Assembly: GCA_946902875.1 (NCBI GenBank)
Contig: OX336344.1
Span: 22,403,791 to 22,467,790 of the forward strand
Source of the DNA: Nematopogon swammerdamellus
Taxonomy: Eukaryota > Arthropoda > Insecta > Lepidoptera > Adelidae
Direction of reading: 5' to 3'
DNA: 64,000 bases
Position numbers and translations under genes: made by a program. Positions 50,380 through 61,420 of the stretch are shown here, one piece after another. A model generated the notes under the pieces. That model did no database searches. It was not told where the DNA came from and was given only the letters and a program-made list of their open reading frames with translations. Each line of letters begins with the position of its first letter. Position 1 is the first letter of the stretch.

Positions 50380-50960
50380 GCTTCCGAACTGGGTGGCTGT
50401 GCCCGAGGTCGAAGCCTCAGGCGCAGCAAATTTCACCCCCGACAAGGCGCCAGTCCGGCTTGGAGGTGAACTAATGTCGCCGGGGAAAGGCTATTAACCC
50501 GCGATTTGAAGATCAGTGGATTGTAGGATTGGGGAAAGATATTCCCCGGGAGCCCGTTCCACACCTTTGCAGTGCGGCACAAGAACGATTTAGAGAAGCG
50601 TGCAGTTCGAAGAACTCTTCTGTCGACTACAAACGGGTGTTCCGCGAGAGTATGGCGGGTTTGGCGAAGCCGAAGAGGAGGAGGAGGGATAAGGAAAGCA
50701 ACTTCGTCAGAGCAGCGGCCATAGCAGTACTGATAAAACAGGCTCAATGACTCAACGATACGTCTGTGCTTTAGAGGTTGAAGGTCCTTTGTGAGTACAG
50801 AGTCACCAATGAGGCGAATGGCTCGTCGCTGAATAGAATCCAATCTGAAAGAACTCAGGGGAACCCTACCAAAGATGACTGCAATATTTCATCACCGGTC
50901 TTACTTGTGCTTTATACAGTGTAAGCAGTCGGACCGGGGCATGAAAAATCGCCGACATCG
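50380..50960 (-). pseudogene. L-d LINE reverse-transcriptase C-terminus, best copy
   Basis: Minus strand: LYKAQVRPVMKYCSHLW (about 50920-50870), one frameshift/stop, then a 136-codon frame (50843-50433) reading DSIQRRAIRLIGDSVLTKDL, ESLSLFYQYCYGRCSDEVAF, FSKSFLCRTAKVWNGLPGNI, SRVNSLSPATLVHLQ to a natural stop. The 3' UTR ends GCTTCGACCTCGGGCACAGC, CACCCAGTTCGGAAGCATTA, AAAAAAAC. Jockey-type thumb and C-terminus; the catalytic fingers/palm and endonuclease are absent. Confidence 0.88.
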
Positions 50961-50984
50961 GTAAAGGATCCCTAATTTTCGAGA

Positions 50985-51285
50985 CGCTAGTTTCGCCTTG
51001 GTCAATGGCCTTGGTTCTCCTATGTTAAAGCAAATTCTGATGGGCAACAAACTTTCCTGTGTCGTACGGCGAAAACATGGAACGGTCTTTCAATGAGTGT
51101 GTTCCCTATCACCTATAACCTGGGGAATACTCAAAACCCAGATTCAAAAGGCGTGTCAATAAATTAGACGACGACCTTTTTGTCCACCTCACAGCCGGCA
51201 TGTCGCCTCTCTGAGCGTGGTTTCGCGAGTGATATTGTTATTGACTGTGTCTGATCTTCCGTTGATGTATTTGGCACCGACACCG
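50985..51285 (+). pseudogene. Jockey/CR1-like LINE C-terminal fragment, diverged
   Basis: Frames spanning 51030-51170 contain FLCRTAKTWNGLSMSVFP-like and RRVNKLDDDLFVHL-like residues. The 3' part CTGAGCGTGGTTTCGCGAGT matches the L-b 3' UTR. Several frameshifts. Confidence 0.6.
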
Positions 51286-51393
51286 GCGCACGCTGTCTAA
51301 AAAAGGTTGAGTTTTTAGTTTCAGGTCTGCATGGCATGTACAATAAAATTGTAGACGAAAATTAAATGCGTTTGTGATTGCATAAAGGCGTAA

Positions 51394-51492
51394 GACCGCA
51401 TGACATGGCACTTAGTTCACCACTGTGTGATGGGCTGACTTCGCGAGTGTAGCAGGTGATCTAGCTAACCGTGTCAGTTTACATAAAAAAAA
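51394..51492 (+). mobile_element. S1 SINE 3' end
   Basis: CATGACATGGCACTTAGTTC, GTAGCAGGTGATCTAGCTAA, CCGTGTCAGTTTACATAAAA. Confidence 0.7.
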
Positions 51493-52114
51493 ACGCTAAA
51501 AAATCGACAGTAACTTTGAAATCAGCTCACGCACCAACAAAATCTAAGTGCTATAATCCACATTAAACGCTTTTGCTCGAGTTCGGTAGGCTTCGACACA
51601 GTTTCCACGTGCCCCCCCCCCCCCCCCCCGCCCTCCGGTCCCCGCTGGAGAGGGGTAATGGTGCGGAAATCCAGATAAATTACCTTTTAATGTTCCCTGT
51701 TCTTTTACCAGCCAGCCGCGTCCAAGTGGGAAATAACTCGAATATAGAAATACAACGATACAATTTTATCTAATTCGAAATTCGAAATGTAAATCAGACC
51801 AGTAGCTTTAGAGTTGCGTTAACTGTAGGATCAATTCGTATAGACTTTTATTAATTCATTCAGCATGATGAAAATATGGTTCCTACAGGAACACAGATAT
51901 TTTTACAAGTTTTGCATTAGCTTCACTTGTTATAATGTGGCGAAGTCGTCATATTTTGCAACTGAATTTTAAACCAGTTTCACCCAATCGATTGAGCTGA
52001 AATTTTGCATAGGCTGGTGCATGTGCTGGTGACTGTAGAATCTTGCATACTCAAAATTGTAATAAAAAACAAGTTTACGGGAAACTGTAAACTTTTTTTT
52101 GTTACAACTTTTTT
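51493..52114. other. No gene; poly-C run inside
   Basis: 18 C in a row at 51612-51629 followed by GCCCTCCGGTCCCCGCTGG. Otherwise unassigned. Confidence 0.45.
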
Positions 52115-52275
52115 TTACATGGGTGGTTTTGCCGAGAGACCAATGTTACAGACAGTCGACAGTGCCAAAAACAACTCGCTTCGCGAAACCATGCTCAGTG
52201 AGACGCCATATGCCAGCAGATTTGGGGACTGTTGGTAGGTTGTCTAGCCCGTTGATACGACGTTTAAAGATTTTC
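52115..52275 (-). pseudogene. L-b LINE 3' end
   Basis: Plus strand ACATGGGTGGTTTTGCCGAG, AGACCAATGTTACAGACAGT, CCAGCAGATTTGGGGACTGT, CCGTTGATACGACGTTTAAA. Minus codes LKRRINGLDNLPTVPKSAG. Confidence 0.75.
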
Positions 52276-52906
52276 ATTTGAAAATGAAAGGAATTAATTG
52301 CACGGAATGAACAGTTACATGCTAGACTAGCATAGAAACTGCTAGTAAAATACAGTATACAAATTATGTAATGCAAAAGTATGTGGAACAATATTTTGTT
52401 TTATTTTTACCTGAACTAGCGCGACGTTGCTATCCAAGTAGGCGAAGCCTGTGCTAGGGTTGGCACTTTTAAGTTTCACAGATTTAGTCTGTGCGAATGA
52501 AAATACATGCATGTATCCAAAACAATAGGTACAATATAAATTTTAATAAATACATACATATGTATTAAAACTTAATAAACTGAAAAACACAGTAAATATC
52601 GTTATATAAAAGAAAATTCCGAGTTTGTCGCTTTTGCCTTGGAGACTCTTGGGGTGTGAAGGCCGGCCGCCAAAGTACTGGTAAAGCAAGCAGTTGAGCA
52701 AACTGCTTATGGAGGCGTCCGGGGACCGTCGCGTCGTGCCAGAGCGTTCCTCACCCAAAACATAAGCATAGCCATTCAGCGGGGGAACGCTGCTTCGGTC
52801 CGCGGGACTGCGGTCACAGTCCCAATCCCAATGGAAAAGCTTTTTGTTTTAATTTAGTTATTAGTTTGATTATAGTCTGTTTTTTTATTATTTATGTATT
52901 TAATAA
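52276..52906. other. Unassigned; possible repeat-derived ORF
   Basis: 52543-52758 minus strand is open (GEERSGTTRRSPDASISSLL, NCLLYQYFGGRPSHPKSLQG). 52640-52810 is GC-rich. It looks repeat-derived but I cannot assign it. CATTTAATAA-type flank of the next element ends at 52906. Confidence 0.3.
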
Positions 52907-53219
52907 GGACAGGTCTATTCGTAGGTATGCCAAACAGAGATTATTAACTACGAACTGGGAGTGTCCTATTTGATTCCCTGTGAATAGACCTACTAGGCGG
53001 GACAGTGCTATTCGCAGGTATGAGGTTAGAGCGTCTTGTCCTATTTGATTCTATCTACCAAAGTGAATGTTTTGGTGGTTTAAAAAAATAACCAGGGTTA
53101 ATTTACAGAAGAGCGACGCATCTTCATTATCATTTAACCCTAACCTAATGTTGAGGCGGCGCATGTCGCTTTTGTAAAACAGGAGAAACATGCAGGTAGA
53201 GCTACGAATAGACACTTCC
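52907..53219. mobile_element. Candidate MITE with 9-bp target duplication
   Basis: 313 bp. Ends GGACAGGTCTATTCGTAG and, read inward, GGAAGTGTCTATTCGTAG (15 of 18 identical). Flanked by ATTTAATAA at 52898-52906 and 53220-53228. Internally the left end is partly tandem-duplicated (ACAG..TATTCG(C/T)AGGTATG...GTCCTATTTGATTC twice). A 9-bp duplication suggests a Mutator-like element, or hAT (8 bp) plus one chance base. Confidence 0.75.
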
Positions 53220-53228
53220 ATTTAATAA

Positions 53229-53555
53229 TATTATTTTAATTATGTTTTCATAAAAATATATGTGGCATGCAGTATTCATATTATAATATATTTATATTTA
53301 TTTGCTAAAAGCTTGAAAAGTTGACATCACACCGGCTCATATGTGGACTCTATTACATATTCAACTCGGGCGCCTCCATTCTAACCATTTCTCAATAATG
53401 CACTCGATATCAGATACATTACCGACACACCTAGCTCCGAGCGAGACACGCTTTGTATTCACCCTGTCGGGAGCTGGTGAATCACGTGAAAACATTCACG
53501 TAGTCCGCTGATGCTGAGTGAAATCAAAGAATTTAGGGTGAAATAGACATGGGCA
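53229..53555. other. No recognised feature
   Basis: Unassigned. Confidence 0.4.
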
Positions 53556-53827
53556 TAGGCGACTAAGGGATATGACTCCCTTCTTATATTACTAGGTGGT
53601 AGGGTTTACCCCGCCCGGGTTGGTACCACTGCACTGAATGAATGAAAGGTCGGTCGAAACGGCTATATGTAAATAGTTTGTGTTTTCCGTCCAGTTCAGT
53701 GTAGCCGGCACGATCAAAGGGGGAAGCACTGACATGGCACCTAGTTTCACCCGGTGTTATGGGATGACATCACGGACGTTGTAGGTGATGTAGCCAACCG
53801 TGTGAGTTTCCATAAAAAAAAAAAAAA
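53556..53827 (+). mobile_element. S1-B element, 5'-truncated
   Basis: Starts inside the leader GGCGACTAAGGGATATGACT, CCCTTCTTATATTACTAGGT, then full body and a 15-A tail. Confidence 0.8.
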
Positions 53828-55616
53828 TATTACGAAGAAGTTATGGCCGAAATAGTGAAAAAAAAAATCAATTTTTTCCGAATTTTTGGTTTTGGCGCTC
53901 GATATTTTGGAAACGAAGAATGATATCAAAAATTTGAGAACACTCCTCTGGACAATTTAGTCAGCTACAATTTGAGCCTAAAACAAAGACGATCGGGTCA
54001 AGGGTTTGCCCTGTACTGTAGGCTAATCTTTTTGAAAAAAGTCTAAAAGTCAGAACGACATTTTTTTCGAATTCCGTAGATTCATTTCGAATGTGCTCGA
54101 TAGTCGTGTGAGGCACGAAATCTGTGAATTTGTTTTCTATTTTGAGGTATGGCACTCTAATAAAAAACGACAGAAGTAGAAAAGTAAAGTGCTATCGAAA
54201 TACACAAAGAATAACATCCATCCTTCCTCGTCCAATATTACTGTCGCAACTCGCGAGCAGTGAGGGCTCGGGCTGGATCTCTAAAGAGTTGTACTCAGCG
54301 GAGCGGCTGCGATAGACCATGAACACTCTGGACTGCTCAGCTGGAAACAACATAAAATTCAATTATATTAAAAAACAGCCTATTAAAGTGATGTGAGACT
54401 GACTGTGCGTCTGACTCGGATTTCAAGAAGTGTACCGCCAATATTACTTAACTGACAGATTCAGTTTTGATGTAATTTGTAAAGCTTCATCTATCAGCGC
54501 AGATCGATAGCTTTTTGAAAACACGATTTGATTAACTTCGCTCGATAGAAAAAAATTATGAACATGCCTCTGAATTTAGTTATAAAAACGTATTTAAGGC
54601 AACGTGACCAAATCAAGGCTTTGGAAAAAATATGTTTTATTTGTTGAATATATATCTAAATCCGTAGATTTTACTTTTTTGTTTCGACCCCTAGTTTTGG
54701 AATAAAACAATAAAAACCTAATTTTTGATTGATTTATTGTGTTGCATCCTACTCCAACCAGCGAAACCGGCGCGGGCGGCGGCGCCTTGAAAAAGGAATA
54801 CGGGTGAATACGGGTTGACAGGGCCTTAAGACCGAACGTTTTTTCCCAGACAGAGGGTTTCGTAGCAATTCCCTTCTCCCAAGCATACCTAGCCAGTGGG
54901 TGCAGCGATCATGCGGTCGTTCCGTACGGAGCTAGTCACGTCTTCTCCACCAGAAACCGTGACAACCTGTCCTGGTTGAACACAGACTCGCCAGATCTGA
55001 GTGATCGGTTCTCGTAATTGGGCCAAAGTTTTACAATAAAATAAACATTGCACTTTGAAGTTAAATTCTCTTGAGAAGCATAAATCGTTTCAATACAAGA
55101 CCCTCATAGAAATATAGATGATATTTTTCCCCACAATCATAGCTAAAAAAAATATGTTTTTCCATATTTCCAACACATGAAATTTTATATATAGTGTGAT
55201 TTTCGCGCAAACGTTCATCGTCGGCGCGACGACGTATCAGCCACCGCACGAGTAGAATGAATATCGCACCTATTTGCATCTGCATACGGTTCGTGTTTCA
55301 ATCATCAGTGCTCGGGTTCGAGTATTTTTTCCGCCTACAATGCGATGTCCAGTTGACAGTAGCTGTCTAAGTCATTGCGCTAGAGGACACAGCGCATCGC
55401 TCGCCGCTCATACAATATTCATGCTTGTTATTCCTTAAAACCATCCTAATGATCTCGTTGGCCCGCTTTGAATACCGAGCTGCCCTCTCGTTCCACGCTG
55501 ACTGATGTGTTTCGCAATTATTTCATTTTGAAAACCGCCCTGTAATGCCTTTTTGTTGTCCCAACTTTTGGGACTACATGCTAGCTTTATGCGTCGCATG
55601 CGTGGCGTCAATGTAA
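53828..55616. other. Unique-looking DNA, no gene called
   Basis: AT-rich to 54200; 54215-54345 and 54750-55010 are more balanced. Frames of 60-75 codons only; none has a recognised motif. Confidence 0.5.
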
Positions 55617-56214
55617 GTTTTTAGGGTTCCGTAATTTATGCACCATAAATTGCTTATTAATAAATTTATAAATCGATAAATTGTAAAGAAAAATTGAAAG
55701 TTTGGCTTTTCAGACATTTAACTTTATCTCAAAATAAAATGAATAGTTGGAATACCTAAATATTATATTTTTTCAGAATTTTCAAACAACCCTTAATAGG
55801 AAAAAGTTCGGCGACAAAACTGCAGTTTTTTTGTCAACTTTTAAAAGAAATACTTGTTAAAGTAACCTATTAATTATAGCAAAGTTATATATTTTTGAAA
55901 TTGCCCTAATAATACCTATATTACATGACACTTGATTTATTTAAAAAAATATTATTATTATATATTATTTTTGGTTCACATTTTAGGGTACCCTGTATTT
56001 TCCACAGGACTATTATTAGTCAAACTTATCTATATTCTATCTAGCGGCAAATAATATACGTCATTTGGCGTCGTTTCATCTAAATCAGTTGAATAGGTCC
56101 GGAGATATCTGCGTGTGACCGAGAGACGACAGACAGACAGACAGACAGACATACACCAGAGCGATCCCATAAGGGTCCCTTTTTTCGCATTTTGCCACGG
56201 GCCCCTAAAAACGT
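55617..56214. mobile_element. Q: AGGGTTCCGTA-ended element of a second type
   Basis: Starts TTTTTAGGGTTCCGTAATTT and ends GGGCCCCTAAAAACG. The right part has (GACA)n at 56127-56150, then ATACACCAGAGCGATCCCAT and AAGGGTCCCTTTTTTCGCAT. Shares end style with P but has a different AT-rich interior of about 450 bp. Confidence 0.55.
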
Positions 56215-56238
56215 ATTGCCAGTCAGCTAACGTTCAAT

Positions 56239-56743
56239 ACGTTTTTAGGTTTCCGTATCCCGTACGGAAGCCTATTACTAAGCCTCCGCCGGCGCCGTCT
56301 GTCTGTCCGTCCGTCTGTCTGAGGTCTGTATCTCTTGACCCGTAATAGGTAGCCCGTTGAAATTTTCACAGAATACTGTTACTATGGCGGATATAACAAC
56401 AAATAATGAAAAAATTAAATGATAAAAATTAAGGGGGCTCCCATACAAAAAACGTGCGAAAAATCTAGTAGCCACGCTACTGAATAATAGATGGCGCCAC
56501 AGGCTTTTATAAATTGCTTTGTTGAAAGACCAAAGATAGCCGCTCAATTGCCAACGACCTCATTGAGGTGCTGTCATTTTCCCACCGTCAATTGCCATCG
56601 ACCTCATTGAGGCTTCTGTCCGATCGTCCTACATATCTTCGAAATTAAAATTCGAAGACCATGCCGCCTGAGCGGATAGGCGGATGTTATTGATAGCGCA
56701 TAGATACAGAAACCTCCGTGCGCGAGTAAAACTCGCACTTTTA
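56239..56743 (-). mobile_element. P-related element (GGCGCCACAGG subtype), with an insertion
   Basis: CGTTTTTAGGTTTCCGTATC, (TCTG)n, TATCTCTTGACCCGTAATAG, ATAATAGATGGCGCCACAGG, then insertion 56540-56675, GATAGGCGGATGTTATTGAT and terminal hairpin GTGCGCGAGTAAAACTCGCA. Confidence 0.8.
56540..56675. mobile_element. 136-bp candidate MITE with 4-bp target duplication
   Basis: CCGCTCA...TGAGCGG ends, ATAG on both sides (56536-56539, 56676-56679). Paralogue 13168-13408 shows the uninterrupted site. Inside, CAATTGCCA(T/A)CGACCTCATT occurs twice in tandem and TTCGAAATTAAAATTCGAA is palindromic. Confidence 0.7.
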
Positions 56744-57527
56744 TAAGTAATTCAGAGTTCATTATTTCTTGCCATCTAGCGATCTGCACTAATAGATAAG
56801 GTTTTACATACATTTGAGTTAAATCTACTTAGTTTTCGATTCAGAATATGTGGCATGGTAACAACTGCACCCTGTATATATATAAATACAGAAAATGAAG
56901 CATCAAGATCGGCCCCGCTCGTCCCATCTCACTTCGTGTAACATTTCGCAAAACACGCCTCGACGACCGCCCGCTCCGCAGTGATGGGACTTTGAATAAA
57001 TCATCGACATCGTAAAAACAGGGCAGGCCACAGTCTATAAATTTTCTGATCGAATGCTCGCCGACAAGATAAAAAACTGCCGAGTGGAGGAGCTTGGAGG
57101 GAATCTTCAAATAATATTGATAATTCATTTTGTAGATAAATCTTCGGTGGGAGAAATTTCTCGTCGTATGCTCGTCGTACAAAAACGTTGACAAGTAAAA
57201 CGAGAAGATGGGAACATTATAATCAAGAATCTGGTTACTTCTGCAGCCTTCGACGTCTGAAGTTTAAAACGTCTGCGTAATAATAATTTAAAAATAAAAT
57301 GTTAAGTTGTAACACCAACGATTATTGATAAGTAATTTTTCTGGTAAGTATACTTAGTATTGACATATATGTATAGTAAATATGCATTTTTTTAAATGAA
57401 ATGACTCGACGTAACGGGCCAAACGTATCGTCCATCATCATGCTCACTTTGCCGGTGCGACGATTGACAGAGGACTGTCAGTTGTCCGACCAAAATATGT
57501 ATCTAATGTAGATGATGATTTAAGATA
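56744..57527. other. No recognised feature
   Basis: A 117-codon minus-strand frame (57194-56841) spans this region without a recognised motif. Confidence 0.4.
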
Positions 57528-57715
57528 CGTCCACCGTACTGGATGTAAGATGGCCGCATAGCACCCTCGGTTGTGTTCTCCTCTAGTCCAGTATAGCCAG
57601 CCATACAGGGAAGTCTCCGTTATTGCACCTACCTTCTCGGAGGCGTTATTGGCTGGTCGGAGCATGCGCTCTGGCCCCTCCGACTCAGCTACCCATACCC
57701 GATTACATAAAAAAG
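57528..57715 (+). mobile_element. S2 SINE 3' half
   Basis: CCACCGTACTGGATGTAAGA, GGTTGTGTTCTCCTCTAGTC, CTTCTCGGAGGCGTTATTGG, ATACCCGATTACATAAAAAA. Confidence 0.8.
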
Positions 57716-57962
57716 AAAAAAAAGATAACAATAATCACAAAACCTCTAAAACCGCTCAACATTTTCTACGTTTAATTACTACTACTCAAGATATAAAATA
57801 AATAAAAAACTAATTCTAAATATACTCTATTGGACAACAATAAAAGAAATATCACAAAGGCAAGTTTAATGCCATGCAGAATTATGTACAGAATAACCTT
57901 TAGGACATTAATAAGTCCAAGGTTACAGAGTAGAATTGTCTAGCATAATGTACTTATTTTAT
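57716..57962. other. No recognised feature
   Basis: AT-rich. Confidence 0.4.
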
Positions 57963-58110
57963 TTATCGTCACGCCTGTTTCCAAGTGCGGTAGACAGAAA
58001 CAATGAATCTCGTCATCGTGCAATGGATCTCGGATCGTGTCACGATCCTGTATCCTGAAAACTCTGTCACGTTTTCCACTCTCATAACGTTCTACATTCA
58101 CGCTCGTAGG
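57963..58110 (-). pseudogene. G LINE 3' fragment, diverged
   Basis: ATCGTCACGCCTGTTTCCAA, GTAGACAGAAACAATGAATC, CTCATAACGTTCTACATTCA, GCTCGTAGGTTACGG. Confidence 0.5.
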
Positions 58111-58397
58111 TTACGGTTTATTGTTTATCGATATCTAAAATCTATCGACATTGCGCCCTCACTCAGCCCGCCGTCCATCTCTACGTGATCGAAGGCTAGT
58201 GTTGTGCGCGCGTGCACTGCATACTCGATAGTCGCGTTATCGCTCGGGCTTTCTCGCAGATGAGAAAGAAATGGGAATATGTAGAAATGTTTATTGTCAG
58301 AAATTCCTTTTGGAAACCCGCTGCCGGCACGGACGTGATGCTGTTAGCCTGGCCCTCGCGCACAGGTAGAGTTGTATTTTACTATTCAAGGTATTTC
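58111..58397. other. No recognised feature
   Basis: Unassigned. Confidence 0.4.
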
Positions 58398-59137
58398 AGT
58401 CTCGGTAGCTCAGTGCTGCGGTCGGTCGACTGTTGTTAAGCAACCCTAATCGCGGTCAGTACTTGATGGGTGACCCCTCGACCGTTCGAGGCTGATCGTG
58501 GTTCGGATTCCACGTTTTTTTTTATGCAAACTGACACGGTTGGCTACATCAGCTACAACGTCCGTGATGTCAGCCCATAACACCGGGTGAACTAGGTGCC
58601 ATGCCAGTGCTTCCCCCTTTGATCGTGCCGGCTACACTGAACTGGTCGGAAAACACAAACTATTTACATAGCCGTTTTGACCGACGTTTCATTCAGTGCG
58701 GTGGTACCAACCCGGGCGGGTTAAACCCTACCACCAAGTAAGATTAGGAGGGAAGGGACCTACAGTTTTACGAGGAATCCGAACCTCGGTCAGCCTCCAA
58801 TGGTCAGCGGTCACCCATCCAATTACTGACCGCACCCAGCGTTGCTTAACATTGACTGTCTGCACCACTGAGCTATCGAGGCTGACATACATACACGTAA
58901 AACTGTAGGTCTATTCCCTTCTTACCTTACTAGGTTGGTGGATTGGTACCACCGCACTGAATGAAATGTCGGTTGAAACGGCTATGTAAATAGTTCGTGT
59001 TTACCGTCCAGTTCAGTGTAGCCGATATGAAATGAAGGGAAGCACTGAGATGGCACCTAGTTCTACCGGTGTTATGGGCTGACATCACGGACGTTGTTGA
59101 TGATGTAGCCAACGTTGTCAGTTTCCATAAAAAACAA
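58398..59137 (+). mobile_element. S1 SINE split by an inverted S1 SINE
   Basis: Left piece 58398-58515: AGTCTCGGTAGCTCAGTGCT, GTCAGTACTTGATGGGTGAC, GTGGTTCGGATTCCACG. Right piece from about 58895: CGTAAAACTGTAGGTCTATT, TTACTAGGTTGGTGGA, 3' domain and tail CCATAAAAAACAAAAC. The split is at the B box; CACG is repeated at both junctions. Confidence 0.8.
58516..58885 (-). mobile_element. S1 SINE, full length, nested in another S1
   Basis: Poly-T, ACTGACACGGTTGGCTACAT, CCTACCACCAAGTAAGATTA, GAATCCGAACCTCGGTCAGC, GAGCTATCGAGGCTGAC. A short (TACA)n lies beyond its head end. Confidence 0.85.
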
Positions 59138-59143
59138 AACAAA

Positions 59144-59515
59144 AACTGGCCAAGTGCGATTCAAACTCGCGCACCGAGGGTCCCGCATCGCCATGTCACG
59201 GCTAGCGCTACTCACGCCATCTAGATGGCGTTTTATGAAATGATTCATATTAGTTAATGTCATGCTTCATAGTCGATTCGGTAGATGGCGCGCACTTTTT
59301 GGTTTCTTCTATGGGAACCCCCGTGAATTTTTTACTTTTTCTTATTTTAATTTTTATTATTTGTTGTTATATCGGCCATAATAAAACATTTTTTTGTGAA
59401 AATTTCAACGGGCTACCTACTACGGTTCAAGAGATACAGCCCTCGGACCGACGGACGGACGGACAGACAGACAGACAGACAGACATACAGACAGACAGAC
59501 GGCGTAGGCTTAGTA
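59144..59515 (+). mobile_element. P element, 3' end lost
   Basis: AAAAACTGGCCAAGTGCGAT, TCAAACTCGCGCACCGAGGG, TATATCGGCCATAATAAAAC, (GACA)n 59455-59500, ACGGCGTAGGCTTAGTAATG. Confidence 0.85.
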
Positions 59516-60024
59516 ATGAATGAGTAATGACATAGGATCGCAGCTGTCATTATTACAAGCACTGTTGCAGTTTGAATTCCTAAATGTGCTGTAAGTACGG
59601 ATTTAATATTTTTATTAAAATGTAATTCCATTTCCGCGACTACCCGAGATTAATTGGGTCACACAAATACTTCAAGCACATTTGCACATTTTAATTTGAG
59701 TTCTTCAAACATATTAGGCTTTTAACGAGAAACCAGATGTAAATAACGTTTAGAAACCTTTCTACATAAGTTGTTATTTTATATACGTGTATCTCTTTTA
59801 AATGGGTTGAGAGGCTTATGCAGAGTACCTTTTTATATTAATTATTCTTGTCGACAAGTCTGGTGACCCACGTGGCGAGGCTCATTTCGTATGGCGAATT
59901 AGCCTCCAGATTCAGAGGGGCAACGGGGCAACCTCTGCTGGGGTGGTGACGGTCAAACTGGACGACACTTTTGAAATTTTTTATTTAATTTGACCACTGA
60001 TATTATTATTATTTATTTTGTTTT
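59516..60024. other. No recognised feature
   Basis: Unassigned. Confidence 0.45.
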
Positions 60025-60068
60025 TAGGGTTCCGTATCCGGTATGGGACCCTATTACTAAGCCTACGC

Positions 60069-60100
<32 letters not shown>

Positions 60101-60446
60101 CGTCCGTCCGTCCGTCCGTCCGTCCGTCCGTCTGTCTGTCTGTCTGTCTGTCCAAGGGCTGTATCTCTTGAAACGTAATAGGTAGCCCGTTCAAATTTTC
60201 ACAGAAATAACAACAAAATAATAAACAGTAAAAAATTCATGGGGGTTCCCATAGCAGAAACCAAAAAGTTGTATGCGCGCGCGCCATCTACCGAATAGAG
60301 TATGAAGCATATTAACTAATCATGAATTTTAACTAATATGAAGCATTTCATAACACGCCATAGATGGCGTGAGTGGCGCTAACCATGACATGGCGATACG
60401 GAACCCTCGGTTCGCGAGTTCGACTCGTACTTGGCCGGTTTTTTTA
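60025..60446 (-). mobile_element. P element, complete (reference copy)
   Basis: Plus strand: TTTTTAGGGTTCCGTATCCG, ATTACTAAGCCTACGCCGTC, (TCTG)n(TCCG)n(TCTG)n at 60071-60150, TGTATCTCTTGAAACGTAAT, GCGCCATCTACCGAATAGAG, ATGGCGTGAGTGGCGCTAAC, then GGTTCGCGAGTTCGACTCGT and ACTTGGCCGGTTTTTTT. About 420 bp. A GCGAGTTCGACTCG-type hairpin lies about 12-15 bases from this terminus, which recalls Helitron 3' ends. The other end shares GGTTCCGTA with an internal site, which recalls inverted repeats. Superfamily left open. Confidence 0.85.
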
Positions 60447-60547
60447 TCTACTAGATAAATTTAAAAAATATATATATTTGACATTAATAATGTAATGTAT
60501 AATTATTGTTCACACATCTTTATTGTAAGTTTTGTTTTAAGGAGCAA

Positions 60548-60675
60548 TACGCTGCATGACTCGGTGGAAGGACCGTGCCAAGATGAAAGATGGCTATCCT
60601 GTCGCCCTTTGGCACGGCAAATTGTCCTTATCCCTTAGTCGCCTTTTATGGCATGGAAGGGGAGAGATGCAGTTT
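60548..60675 (-). mobile_element. F repeat fragment
   Basis: GCTGCATGACTCGGTGGAAG, CCTGTCGCCCTTTGGCACGG, TTATCCCTTAGTCGCCTTTT, GGGGAGAGATGCAG. Confidence 0.7.
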
Positions 60676-61420
60676 TAAATTGTTTAAGGGGTTTTTTAAA
60701 CGACATGGCATAAAAGGCAGCTCAAATCATAACCCTTACGCTCTAAAAATCATCACCGTCCTTTTGGCTTTGGCGCAGTCGGGTAAAAATAAAGAAGTAT
60801 CTGTCATGGCACCAGACAGGACAGGACTACAAAACCTAATCACAAGAACAACGCAAGCAGAGGCGGCGCAAGGCGTGGGGGCGACGTGGGCGACCGCCTA
60901 CGGCGTCGCGGCCCGAGGGGCCTCGCGCCTCGAAAGTTCATGAAGCTATGAATCATGAAAAATATTCAGCTAGATCTATTAAAAGAGACCCCCGAGTAAA
61001 CATGTTTAGACTAAAAGGCAAACCAAAGCTTATTATAAAGCCTTTATTAGACACAAGATGAGAAAGTAGGACAGAGGCAGTGAATATTGCGATTTGATAA
61101 TGTTGTTGAATGTATTGAGTATTGGCAAAATTGAGAGGGCCTCGCAAAATTTATCTTGCCCACATTAAATTAAGTTCATGCCCCGCCGCCACTGAACGCA
61201 AGAATGTACATAGTTCCAGTGATAGGAAAATTGATCCAAATTTGCTTCGTGTAAAGGCGGGGAAACTAACGAATCCATGGAAAATGTTCCTCACGCTAGA
61301 TTGTACTCAATTAAAGCGAGCTAGAGACAGGATAATTAAGCTTAATAATTATTAAGAAACCGCTGCACGTAACTGCGCGTGTCTGAAGACGAAGCACTAT
61401 TACGGAATATAGAAATATGT
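60676..61420. other. No recognised feature
   Basis: 60690-60945 is open on the plus strand (for example VSVMAPDRTGLQNLITRTTQ) and GC-rich at its end. No family recognised; could be a repeat or exon relic. Confidence 0.35.

Noticed and set aside
59990..60178. CLSVCPSV-rich ORFs
   Set aside because: Translations of (TCTG)n/(TCCG)n in P elements; also seen at 679, 9191, 25659, 56115 and 63620.
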